Part shown: positions 47,003-57,466 of the stretch, piece after piece
Position numbering within the stretch: position 1 is the stretch's first letter
How the letters are laid out: the number at the start of each line of letters is the position of its first letter
NCBI GenBank assembly: GCA_001600875.1
Contig: BCLD01000006.1
Span: 456,300 to 520,299 of the forward strand
Source: Solicoccozyma terricola
Taxonomy: Eukaryota > Basidiomycota > Tremellomycetes > Filobasidiales > Piskurozymaceae
Direction: 5' to 3'
DNA: 64,000 nt
Notes under the pieces: generated by a model
Told to the model about the DNA's origin: nothing
The model's input: only the letters and a program-made list of their open reading frames with translations
The model's database searches: none
Translations under genes and position numbers: made by a program

Positions 47003-50000
47003 ATGCATCGTCTCACTCGTATCGTAGCCCGCCAACCCATCCGCTCACCGCTCCAGCAATTCTCCAGATCTCTCGTCGTTCCATCCAGACCACATCGCGC
47101 AACACCTGCATCGGCTACATCGCCAGGCGTGGATTTCAAGGGGTATGAGGTGGTAGATCATGAGTTTGATGCGGTAGTAGTGGGGGCCGGAGGAGCAGGG
47201 TTGAGGGCGGCGTTTGGATTAGGTGAGTTGAAGAGCGAAGCGGAGTACTCATATGCTTTGCTACCGAAGCGAGTTTTATGTCTTCCTGAGCGTAGCGAAG
47301 AATCCTCTTTTCTTGCGAGCGCAGCGAGCAATCAATTCTTTCTTCTTCGCGAGCGAAGCGAGAAATTTCTCCCTGAGCGTAGCGGAGAATGTTGTCTCCC
47401 GCGAGCGAAGCGAGCACTTTATCTTCCTGAGCGTTGCGAAGATTCCTTTTCCATTCGCGAGCGAGAGCGAGCAATACTCTTCGTCTTCCTGATCGTAGCG
47501 AAGAACATTGTCTCTTGTGAGCGGGGAGCCAACAATGTTCTTTGTCTTCCTGAGCGTCAGCGAAGAATACTCTCCTTCCTGAGCATCAGCGAAGAATCAA
47601 GCTATGTGCAAACATAAACGTGGTCTTCTTCGTAGCCATATCTGGAAACTGAACTGAAACCACCACATCTGTTCATCCTCTCCTCCTGCATCCGCCATCT
47701 CCTAACCCCTTTTCGACGCCATTTCCAACAAATCTCTCTCACTACCACAGCCGAAGCCGGCTTCAAAACCGCATGCATTACCAAGCTCTTCCCAACCCGA
47801 TCGCACACCGTCGCAGCTCAAGGAGGTGTTAACGCCGCTCTCGGCAACATGACCGAAGATGATTGGAGGTGGCATATGTGAGTTGGACGGTATGATAGCA
47901 AGGTCCCGGTGGATGCAAGGTGCAGATGCTGATGGCGCGGGGATAATCTGTTTACAGGTACGACACCGTCAAGGGATCGGATTGGTTAGGTGATCAAGAT
48001 GCGATCCATTACATGTGTAGAGAGGCTCCTAACACCGTTATTGAGGTAGGTGGTTCTTCGTTCTAAACAACGGTCGAACTGACTAGCTGACGTTCCCCTT
48101 TCACCTTTATATGATGTCTTTTCGCCTTACGCTCAGCTCGAACATTACGGTGTACCATTCTCTCGAACAAAAGAGGGCAAGATCTATCAGCGTGCTTTCG
48201 GTGGTCAATCGCTGAATTACGGAAAAGGTGGTCAAGCGTACAGATGTGCTGCTGCTGCTGATCGAACTGGTGGGTCATAAACAACACAATGATCGCTTTG
48301 GCGAGGAATAGTCGCACGGCACTGAATCGCCTTACTTCCCACTAGGTCACGCTATCCTGCACACCCTATACGGTCAATCTCTCCGCCACGACACCAACTT
48401 CTTCATCGAGTACTTTGCTCTCGATCTGTTGATGCAAGATGGTGAATGTGTCGGTGTCCTCGCAGTGAACATGGAAGATGGCACTTTGCATAGATTTAGA
48501 AGTCATAAAACTGTGTTGGCGACCGGTGGTTACGGGCGAGCTTACTTCTCGTGAGTGGGAGATAAGAGAGATGCAGGGAACATTGAAACATTCCGCTGAC
48601 CTTCCGATTCGCATACCCTTTTCAGGTGTACCTCCGCTCATACCTGTTCTGGTGACGGAAACGCAATGGTCGTTCGTGCTGGATTGCCGCTTCAGGATCT
48701 GGAGTTTGTTCAATTCCATCCAACCGGTATCTACGGTGCTGGATGTTTGATCACAGAGGGTGAGTGTTTCCGCGACGTTCAACGACGGCGAGAGAGTTGA
48801 CGCTCCGCGCCGCGCTTGCCCTTTTTTTTCTTCGACCCCACAGGATCCCGAGGTGAAGGTGGTTACCTCATCAACTCCGAGGGTGAGCGTTTCATGGAGC
48901 GTTACGCACCAACCGCCAAGGACTTGGCATCTCGTGATGTCGTTTCCCGATCCATGACCCTCGAGATCCGAGAAGGTCGTGGTGTCGGTCCCGAGAAGGA
49001 CCACATCTACCTCCAACTCTCCCACTTGCCTGCCGAGGTACTTCACGAGAGGTTGCCCGGTATCTCGGAGACCGCGGCTATTTTCGCTGGTGTCGATGTC
49101 ACCAAAGAACCGATCCCAGTTCTCCCTACCGTCCACTACAAGTGAGCGCGCTCGTATATGCGAGGAACGGCCCTGTTTGACCGCTAACACCCGCACCCTT
49201 TTTTCTCTCCGCAGCATGGGTGGTATTCCAACAAAGTACACCGGAGAGGTCATCACCATCGACGAAAATGGTCAGGACAAGGTCGTGCCCGGCCTTTACG
49301 CCGCTGGTGAAGCTGCGTGTGTTTCCGTCCACGGTGCCAACCGACTCGGTGCCAACTCCCTCCTCGACATTGTCGTCTTTGGTCGTGCATGTGCCAACCA
49401 CATCCGCGACACGTCCACCCCAGGCAAGCCACACAAGCCAATGAAGGAGGACCTCGGCATGGAGTCCATCGCTGAACTCGACCGAGTTCGCAACTTTGAT
49501 GGAAAGCTTCCAACCTCTGTAGCCCGTCTCAACATGCAGCGCGCAATGCAGAGCGATGCAGCGGTTTTCAGGACTCAGACGTCATTGGACCAGGGTGTAG
49601 AGAAGATGACTGAGATCTACAAGTCGTACGATGATATCGGTATCAAGGACAGGAGTATGATCTGGAACAGGTGAGCTTGGACGCTGTGCCGGGTTCTAGA
49701 CGTTGGAAAGTTGATGGAGCTGACGCCGTTGATCCTGTACAGTGATCTCATTGAGACCCTCGAGTTGAGGAACATCATGTCAAACGCCATGCAGACTGTC
49801 GTCTCCGCCGCTGCCCGAAAGGAATCTCGTGGTGCTCACGCGCGAGAAGATTTCCCAGATCGAAAGTGAGTTGATAGCAGGGTTTTCGTCATCCCCCTGG
49901 CCCAGCAATCGCTGACAAGAACCTCTTCCCACCTTTCACAGCGACGACGAATGGATGCGACACACACTCTCCTTCCAACACGACCCTAACTCGCCAAAGG

Positions 50001-50086
50001 TCGATCTCAAATACCGAAAAGTCATTGCCGAGACCTTGGATTCAAACGAGTGCAAGCCGGTACCACCATTCAAGAGGACTTATTGA
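47003..50086 (+). CDS. SDH1: Succinate dehydrogenase flavoprotein subunit
   Basis: FAD-carrying catalytic subunit of mitochondrial complex II. Ten exons: 47003-47222, 47751-47877, 47958-48045, 48137-48269, 48346-48550, 48626-48759, 48844-49141, 49215-49670, 49743-49865, 49942-50086; 642 residues. The N-terminus is a basic mitochondrial presequence ([19 protein letters not shown]). Motifs: FAD-binding [15 protein letters not shown], the flavinylation box [38 protein letters not shown] split across exons, [16 protein letters not shown] with catalytic residues, [42 protein letters not shown] and the end [10 protein letters not shown]. Intron 1 is 528 nt, several times longer than its neighbours, and is filled by a hairpin-repeat array. 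Confidence 0.97.
47281..47600 (+). repeat. Alternating GC-rich hairpin-repeat array in SDH1 intron 1
   Basis: Roughly eleven units of about 26-34 bp alternate between two types. Type A resembles CCTGAGCGTAGCGAAGAA (47285, 47372, 47426, 47488 and later). Type B resembles GCGAGCGAAGCGAGCAAT (47315, 47349, 47401, 47456). Each unit contains short inverted repeats such as GCGAGC/GCTCGC-like arms or CTTCGC/GCGAAG. The later units (47539, 47579) are type A variants with AGCGTCAGCGAAGAA. Units are contiguous, with only a few spacer bases. The array lies wholly between the donor at 47223 and the acceptor at 47750. Confidence 0.9.
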
Positions 50087-50383
50087 TCAAGGCGCGCGCG
50101 TCGACCGCACGATTCTAAAGCAATGTCTTGTTTTCATGTATATGAATGCTGTCAGGGATGTAAATACAGTCTACTGTCAAGATGAAGCTGCTGTGCCATT
50201 CAACTTTTCCACGCGGTCCTGCGCAGGGTAATAATGAATAATCCATGGATCATGCGTCCAGTTTTAAAAAAAAAAAAAGAAAAAAAGTACAAAAGCCGAA
50301 GGGTAACAAAAAGTCGAACATCCCCAAGGTTAGAAACAATCATAGCGTTAAGCATCTTCCAACGCCCCCCCCCCCCCCCGGGT

Positions 50384-51822
50384 CTATCTCGGAGTCCTCT
50401 CCTTTGCTTGAACCCTGATCTTTCTGGTATACGCCTCCTTGTCGTTCCTGCGTGGTAAAGTGTGTGTCCCATGAGCAGGCGGCGGGGAAATCGAGAGGGG
50501 GGCGCCGGGNNNNNNNNNNNNNNNNNNNNNNNNNNNNNNNNNNNNNNNNNNNNNNNNNNNNNNNNNNNNNNNNNNNNNNNNNNNNNNNNNNNNNNNNNNN
50601 NNNNNNNNNNNNNNNNNNNNNNNNNNNNNNNNNNNNNNNNNNNNNNNNNNNNNNNNNNNNNNNNNNNNNNNNNNNNNNNNNNNNNNNNNNNNNNNNNNNN
50701 NNNNNNNNNNNNNNNNNNNNNNNNNNNNNNNNNNNNNNNNNNNNNNNNNNNNNNNNNNNNNNNNNNNNNNNNNNNNNNNNNNNNNNNNNNNNNNNNNNNN
50801 NNNNNNNNNNNNNNNNNNNNNNNNNNNNNNNNNNNNNNNNNNNNNNNNNCCCCCCCTCCCATTCCAGAAAACCACCACCCACCTGTTTAATCGTGATAGC
50901 TGGCTTCCAGCTTTTTTCTTCATCAAGAATGGAGAGACAGATGGTACCGGATGGATATACATTAGGATGAAAAAGAGGAGGAGTGAATTTGCCTATTACG
51001 TATAACGAAATATACGAAAATATTCTTGTTTTTAACGATGTGAGATCTATTGGAGACGATTGTGTTGTCCCGACTCACACTTTGGAGGCTTGGATGGATA
51101 TTCTGCGCGCGAGGTAAAAGGGGGGGGGTTTCTAATAGTATTAATTGATCTGATAGAGCGGACTTGGTTACCTAGCTTATCTACTTTACCTTCAGGGAAA
51201 GTCATAACAACATCGTACACTCCACCTTCCCATGGTGTCTATGTCCCAAAAAAAAAAAAAAAAGACGACCAAGTTCAGAGCATCCCAAAATCAGCCACCC
51301 CACCCCCGTTATTTTCATCAAAAACTCACATCCTTCTTCCCTGGTATTCCCACTTCCCAAACCAATAGATTCATAGTCCCATCTTCATTCTTAGCTGGAC
51401 GAGCGTAGAAGCCCTGTTAAATCGTCAAGAGTAGGAGAAGTGGACGGACCCGGGGGGGGGGGGGGGGGAATATTAGATCGAGTGACGAAAAGGTAGAGAT
51501 GGATATTTGGGTGGGAGTTTTTAGACTTGCAAAAGGATGATCTTTACGCCATTGTTTACGTTCTTCCGCAAGTCTTTTACGACATATACCAGACTGAGAG
51601 TTGACGTCGAGAGAAGTGTTGATGAGGAGGGCGTTTTTAAGTGATGGTTTTGCGGGACGGGAGGATTGTGAGTGAGGACACGGTGATGATATATTTTAAG
51701 CGACGAAAAATAAGATGGTAAAGATGTTTTGTTAGAATCGCTCAGTCAGCCTATTCCAGGTCGACCGTTTCGGCGGCGGCGGCGGTTCACTCCGAAGAAA
51801 AGCAAGGTAAATAACATACCAT
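50384..51822 (-). CDS. UBC9: SUMO-conjugating enzyme Ubc9, interrupted by assembly gap
   Basis: E2 enzyme that transfers SUMO to substrates in the nucleus. Exons seen: 51822-51820 (ATG only), 51593-51531, 51413-51330, 51238-51190, 51102-51079, 50992-50883, and the last at 50447-50384. They encode [76 protein letters not shown], the active-site segment [17 protein letters not shown] (Cys present), and the C-terminus [20 protein letters not shown]. About 30 residues expected between AITIKQ and NDKEAY must lie in the N run at 50510-50849. Intron 2 uses a GC donor (GCAAGT) at 51530. Introns 2 and 4 contain C tracts on the coding strand. The gene is probably intact; the break is technical. Confidence 0.92.
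50510..50849. other. Assembly gap (N run) inside UBC9
   Basis: 340 undetermined bases, bordered by GGGCGCCGGG and by a C run. It removes the penultimate coding exon or exons of UBC9 and the surrounding introns. Confidence 0.99.
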
Positions 51823-52784
51823 GATTTAGCTTACGTTCCTTCCTTGTGACTTTGATCAATTACGACTGATGTTCAAATTGATGGGGGGGGGCTGGGTTTT
51901 TTTTTCTCGTCGTTCGAATTACCGAGTTTTTCCCAAAATCGAGAGGAGGGTGTATATTGATCGAAGGAAGAAGGGGTCGAATGAGAATAATCTTTGAGCT
52001 GGGTAGTACCTAACGTTGTGAAACGCGCACGAGTTGATATTCCCGAAAGGCGTCTTGAATGTTCAGATTGTCCAGTTGGGTGTATCAAATTTTGCTACAA
52101 GCTGAATGCTTGATGCTGGATGCATTTAAAACTGTGGGAAATGGAGGGGTTGTCCGTTGTTCAGTGTTATTGCGTCGACACTCGACGACCGGGAAGCAAC
52201 GGAATGACACGTCACTGTTTGATTCTGGGCCCTTCTTTGGGTGGCGAGAGGGTAGTATTGACATGGTATAAGACCGAGGTAAGGGGGGGGGGCTGTCCTC
52301 GTGAGCGGTGATCGATGTCGAATGACGTCCTCCCTTTCGAGGTGTGGTGTTTCAATTGCGGGTGTAGCACAGCACAGCATGGAATACTAAGAAGTTGTGT
52401 GCTACAATGTTGTATGGTACTTGGTAGATGGATCCTATGCCGCCAAGGATATCTGGGCGTGTAACTGGGCAGGCGCGTTCAAATCCAAGTGGAGTGGGAC
52501 AGGACAGGTAGGTCAGTCTCAGCCAGAGCCAGAAACAGACACAGACACGGAAACTAGTAGACCCAAGTGCATATTGACATGTGTGCCGAGAGTACAAGAT
52601 GCTCGCGTAATTAGTAAATAGCTTGGACCAATACAAGGCTGCCTTGGGTGTTCTCACTCTCAGCGGGGCTTCATAACAGGACCCTCCCTGCCATTCCGAA
52701 CGGGGAAGAACCACACACCCACACACCCACCCCACCCCAGCATACCACAACGAACCAACCAAAAAGTCCCCAGCAAATCCCCCC
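51823..52784. other. Divergent promoter region, UBC9/membrane protein
   Basis: About 960 bp between head-to-head starts. It contains short G runs (51885-51892, 52284-52292) and a CAGA-rich stretch (52517-52550). I see no conserved coding region; short open frames here look random. Confidence 0.45.
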
Positions 52785-53426
52785 ATGTCATTTCTCACCT
52801 CTTCAACCAATCCCTCCATCCGTTTGCTCTCTGTTTTCCTCGCATTCACCTTCGCACAAGTCGTCTCTGCTCGTGCATCAAGTTGTTATCGTCGTCCAGA
52901 CGGTAAATACTATGATAATACAGGGAGAGAATGTATGATGATGGATGGTACGAATGTTCCGGTTGTTATTGCTGGTTTCACTATCGGTACGTTGTTGAAC
53001 GCGCCAGCGCCGCGCCCGGTTTCCCAACAACCGTAGAGATTATGGAAACTGATTGGAACACGATTCATGTAACGTTCAGTATCTGTTTCAATGCTAGTCC
53101 TAATAATCTGGGGTACAGTATGGATTATTAAGAAGAGGCGAAGAGTTGATGAAATGTTATCACAACGAGACGTTGAAAATCAACATCATCAACATCAACA
53201 TCAACGACGGATTAAAAATCAATCAAACGTAAATCCCCACGAAATCATCACATATCCTACCCTATCGACCACCCATAACACTCATAATGACCTTGATCAA
53301 ACATATATCAGGGAATTACAAGGTGGGATAGTCAACTCGAGGTCGTATTCAAAGACGACGATGGAAGACGTGAGGAAACATAGGGAGGATATGGGGAAGG
53401 TGGAGGTGATCAAGGATCGGGGTTAA
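52785..53426 (+). CDS. Small single-pass membrane protein with Cys ectodomain, unknown function
   Basis: Two exons, 52785-52986 and 53080-53426; 182 residues. An N-terminal signal peptide ends about FAQVVSA. A short lumenal or outer segment with two Cys follows (ASSCYRRPDGKYYDN, GRECMMMDG), then one transmembrane helix that spans the splice junction (VVIAGFTIVSVSMLVLIIWG) and ends in the stop-transfer KKRRRVDE. The cytosolic tail of about 110 residues is polar, with a His/Gln run (QHHQHQHQHQR) and several Lys/Arg/Ser stretches. A type I topology is likely. The splice is supported because it restores the transmembrane helix in frame. I do not know the family; the layout resembles small fungal plasma-membrane or vacuolar proteins. 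Confidence 0.6.
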
Positions 53427-54114
53427 TGAAACGACGGGATGGGGAGGGGGCGGGGTGGTGGTGGTGGTGATTGTTACCCATGCATGAGCTGTCTATGTAG
53501 TTGTGCCAGTGCTGTCTGTCAGTTGTTCACCTCCCTCCGGCATGTTCGGCGTTGTCGCCACTGACCATTTCCATCACGTGACTACTTTTTCCCGTTGTAG
53601 ACGAGCGCACATGGATGGGCATGCGTATGGTATGGAAAATGGGGGATGGGATGGATGAATGGTCGACAACATCGTATAGCACATCTAGCATCTCCGTTCA
53701 CTATAACGCCCAGGGGCATCGGCGTCCCGCTCGTCTTGACGCTGCTTCTTTACATCGTCTACAACCCCCCTATCACACACCGTCCACCTTTTACTTCCAC
53801 AACAATAGCACCCGGATCCATCGGTCCACCCACCGCCTCAACCACTTTGCAACGCCCCGTCCCAGGCTCTCCCTTCTTCTTCTTTTTTTGGCTTGAAAAC
53901 AAGGAATATATGGCGGTTTACGAACGAATTTTATAGCGTTTTGGTGAGAGTCGAAGGGGTCAAGGCGGAGGTGGTGGTGTCCTTGGCCTGGTTTGAAAGG
54001 AAGCGAGTGATCAGGGTTTACCGTTTAAAGGAATCTTATCCATAAGCCCCGGTGCGGTGGGTTGGGTGTGGTCGTGCGTGTGTGGGTAGTGGACAGATCG
54101 TAACGCAGGTCGAT
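53427..54114. other. Spacer with CUF1 promoter; one weak small ORF
   Basis: About 690 bp. It contains a (GGT)n stretch at 53454-53470. An open frame at 53646-53936 (96 codons) has a hydrophobic run (GVPLVLTLLLYIVYNPP) followed by Pro/Thr-rich sequence. I cannot tell whether that frame is a gene; the Phe run encoded by TTC/TTT near its end argues for chance. Confidence 0.35.
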
Positions 54115-57100
54115 ATGGTTGTGAGTATAGCAAGGTTTCGCATATGTGGAATGGTCGGATTGGAGGGTCTGATGTTTTATTTTGGGGTATTACAATAGCT
54201 CATCAACGATAAGTAAGTGGGGAGACGTGGTCAACGTTGTCTCTTTTGCGACACGCCCAACGAGGATCTAACTCTGATCAATTATCTGCGCGGGGTGTTC
54301 TCCAGAAAGTACTCTTGGTAAGTCTCCGCACCCTTCGTCTTTCAACAACAGCACCCAATCACTAATCTAATCACGCACCTATAACCTCCTCCACCACCAC
54401 CACCACCACCACCACCCAGTGCGACATGCATCAAAGGCCATCGATCTTCCAATTGTACACACACGGATCGATCTTTATTTGAAATCAAGAAGAAAGGTGT
54501 GTGCAATTGAATTCTTCCCCTTCTCAATTTGTTATCTCCCCCGAAAATCATCCCGTGTTCTGATAGTCGGGCGTGGGGTGCGAAACTAAACAGGTCGTCC
54601 AGTAACGCAATGTGAACATTGTAGAAAATTGAGACAGACGAAACAGTTGCATATCAAGGTAGATCCTGATCGACGGGCGCTACGCCGTTCGATTCAATAT
54701 TAATTAGGCGAATTCGGGTTAATCCCTATACAGTGCGAATGCGGTTCCAAGGATAAAGACACCAGTGGTGAGTTTTTCAAACATCCCTCCAACGCAGTTC
54801 CCGAAAAAAAAAAACATCCCATAAATCTCAACTTGTGTACATCCCCCGCCAGGCGCATCTTCATCCGGCGAAGGTAGCGCACCAGTAATCGTCACACGTA
54901 AAGGTGTTCCAGGAGATAAACCTACTTTCCCAAATGGTCTCAAGGACGTCCATGATCTTGCTGCTGCTGCTGATGCGTTGAGTGGATTGAGCAATCGTGG
55001 TACGGGGAGTAGTGCGGCTCAGCATACACAGAGTGGGTATTTGGGCAATCTACCCCGCGGGCGAGGATACGTGGAGGACTGATAAGTATCATGTGTATAA
55101 ATTACCTCACCAGTCAAGAACCTCTTGAACCCTTGCCATTGCAATTCAGGTGGGAAATGCAAATGTTGCAAGCCTCTCATCGCAGAAAGGAAAATACCGG
55201 AATCATCATCGGAAGAAGGCGGTGGGAAAGCACTAGGAGCATCCTCACGTACTTCAGTATCAGGTAGTCGAACTCCAGCAGAACAATTCCGGACTCGTAA
55301 TAGCTCAACCGAAAACCTTTCCGAAATGTTTTGGCAAAAAGCAACAACTGAACCATCTGGACTACCGCACACAACCATTCCTCCTGTCCGAATGTCTAAT
55401 TATTTCCACCCAGCGCATACCAGTCCTCATGTTCACAAGACGAAGCTGTTCAGTCCGTATGATGTGCATACGGGCGCTGGTGCAACTCAACTTAGGAGGA
55501 TATCGGATATCGCTCGTGGATCTAGCTTGAATCATGCAGGTGGCGCTCATAGAGGACACCCAACTCCCTCTTACAATGGCACAACCACTCCGCCCATCTC
55601 GTTACCGCCACTCAATCCAGCATTTTTGGTTACTGCAGACACACAAGCGTTGTTGCCTGCCATATCATTCCCTACCCAGTCGAGCGTTCATCTGAGTGGA
55701 TGTACTTGCGGTGATGATTGCAGTTGTCCGGGTTGCGCGACGCATATGAATGTCGATTCGGAAGGCGGCGGCGGCGGCGGCGGCGGCGGATCTCAAGGGG
55801 TGAATAGTCAGGATGTGACGATGGGAGATGCGCACGCATGTCCCAGTAGTTGCACTTCGTGAGAAATTTATCCCAGCTTCAAGGTTTCTCTATGCTTGCA
55901 GTGGCGCTAATACTCCTCACTCACAACAGATGCTTCGACTGCAGTAGCAGCGCCTATTTACCAACCGGCCTCGCGACGGTGAACGAGCTCATCAACGCCG
56001 CAGCTGCTGCAATTCCACCTCCCAGACACTCCGCATGGCGCGGTTTCGAACAGCTGGACCAACCGAACAGTCTTGACTCTCACAATCTACACGTCATGCC
56101 GCCGAGCGCCTTGCATGATGACAAGGCGGCCGAGGCGATGGGGTTCATGCGCTTGAAGCCGCTGCAGTGCTGTAATGGGTACGTAGTTCATGCGTTTCTT
56201 TGATGTTGATTACGGCTGATCCCATATTCATCTTTCTTGCAGACGCTGCCAATGCGAAGCTGGCCAATGCTCGTGCTCTACGGACTGCTGCGGCTGTTGC
56301 TTGCGATGCGAGTGTGCGGCAGAGGGCAACGAAGCTGTAAGCGGGTCAATCCAGCCTGCCCTTCCAGAGTCCATGCCGTCGGACGAATCCGCCAGCCATC
56401 AACAAGTTCGACCCAAGGAGGGCTGCTGTGGCAGCTCGGGTCCGGGTGTAGCTGTTACTACCGCTGCAGAACCGTTGGCGCTTATCATTTCGGATGCGCA
56501 ACCTACACCACCGCTTCCTCCAATTGGCAACATTAATGACCTACCAGCATTCTCTTCTATCACACCTTCAGTAGTGGATCAACCATCTTCCGACGTGCGA
56601 CCACCATCCATCTCTCGATCATCCTCCACGGGTGCTGTGACGAAAGCGACTCGTTTGGTCAGAGCGGCCAGCATGACGTCTGGCAAGCCTGTCTCTGCCA
56701 AGGCATCAATACTTCCTCATCAGCCACGACCTATCCTACCGCGCCCACCTTCCGCCAAAGATGGGGACATACTCAATAAGACTATCAGCACTTCCCATGG
56801 CAAGATCCATCGACTGATAATCCCTCACACCGTTGGAGCTGGACCTCGAGACATCTCGCCCAGAGCATCTAGTAGCCAGTCGCACCGAGCGTTCGCCAAC
56901 ATCCATCCCCCGGCTCATTCGGACGTCGGTATAGAAACCGCAAACCATGACAAGTCGCAAGACAGTGAACTGTCCGCTAACCCTACCTTGACGGTCGCGG
57001 CGAGCGATCCCGGTGTTCCGGCTCAGTCCGTGAAAGAGGAGCCGGTCTCACACTTGCCAGCAAATAACATGGCAGATCTGACAAGCTCTTACATCGATGA

Positions 57101-57338
57101 ACAGATACTGCAGAGCTTCATGGAGGCCGATGGACAGCCAAACTATTTCGACGCCTTTGATATGCCCGAAGCTGTTCCAAATCTCGATGACCTGAACAAT
57201 ATGGCTTTTGACGAGGCGTATCTTGGAGCCGAAATGCCAGACCTGACTCCGAATGAGATAGAGGCTTGGCTAGAACAGGTCTTGACTCAACAAGATCTTC
57301 CGCCAGATGTCTCTGCTACGCCAAATGCGACACAATGA
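54115..57338 (+). CDS. CUF1: Copper-fist transcription factor (Cuf1/Ace1/Mac1 type)
   Basis: Copper-sensing nuclear regulator. Ten exons: 54115-54120, 54199-54212, 54306-54317, 54420-54496, 54594-54658, 54734-54767, 54853-55032, 55114-55858, 55930-56178, 56243-57338; 825 residues. The DNA-binding copper fist is complete: MVLINDKKYSCATCIKGHR then SSNCTHTD (zinc ligands C-X2-C-X8-C-X-H), KKKGRPVTQCEHCRKLRQ with the minor-groove (K/R)GRP motif, and KCECGSKD. Three further Cys clusters follow: NPCHCNSGGKCKCCKP, GCTCGDDCSCPGCATH with a poly-Gly run after it, and CQCEAGQCSCSTDCCGCC with LRCEC. The C-terminus is acidic (DQYFDAFDMPE-like NYFDAFDMPEAVPNLDDL), a likely activation region. The first three exons together encode only MVLINDKKYS plus two bases. 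Confidence 0.93.
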
Positions 57339-57466
57339 TCTGCGGCCACCTTCTTCCCTTTCTTGGCACTTAGAGTATGATTTCGTCGTTACCCATTTGT
57401 ATGTATGTATTACAAGCTTGTTACACCGTCTATATGGAAGTGATTGTGTTAATTTCGTCCCACGGC
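57339..57466. terminator. Convergent 3' ends, CUF1/VTC4
   Basis: Only 128 bp separate the stop codons, so the two 3' UTRs probably overlap. AT-rich TATGTATGTAT at 57401-57411 may contribute to 3'-end formation. This is an inference. Confidence 0.3.

Noticed and set aside
47281..47600. CRISPR-like repeat array
   Set aside because: The units have no spacers of constant length, alternate between two diverged types and lie inside a spliceosomal intron of a eukaryotic gene.
47003..47617. 204-codon open frame as a separate short gene
   Set aside because: It is SDH1 exon 1 read through intron 1; the donor at 47223 and the acceptor at 47750 restore the flavoprotein frame. It could at most be an intron-retention product.
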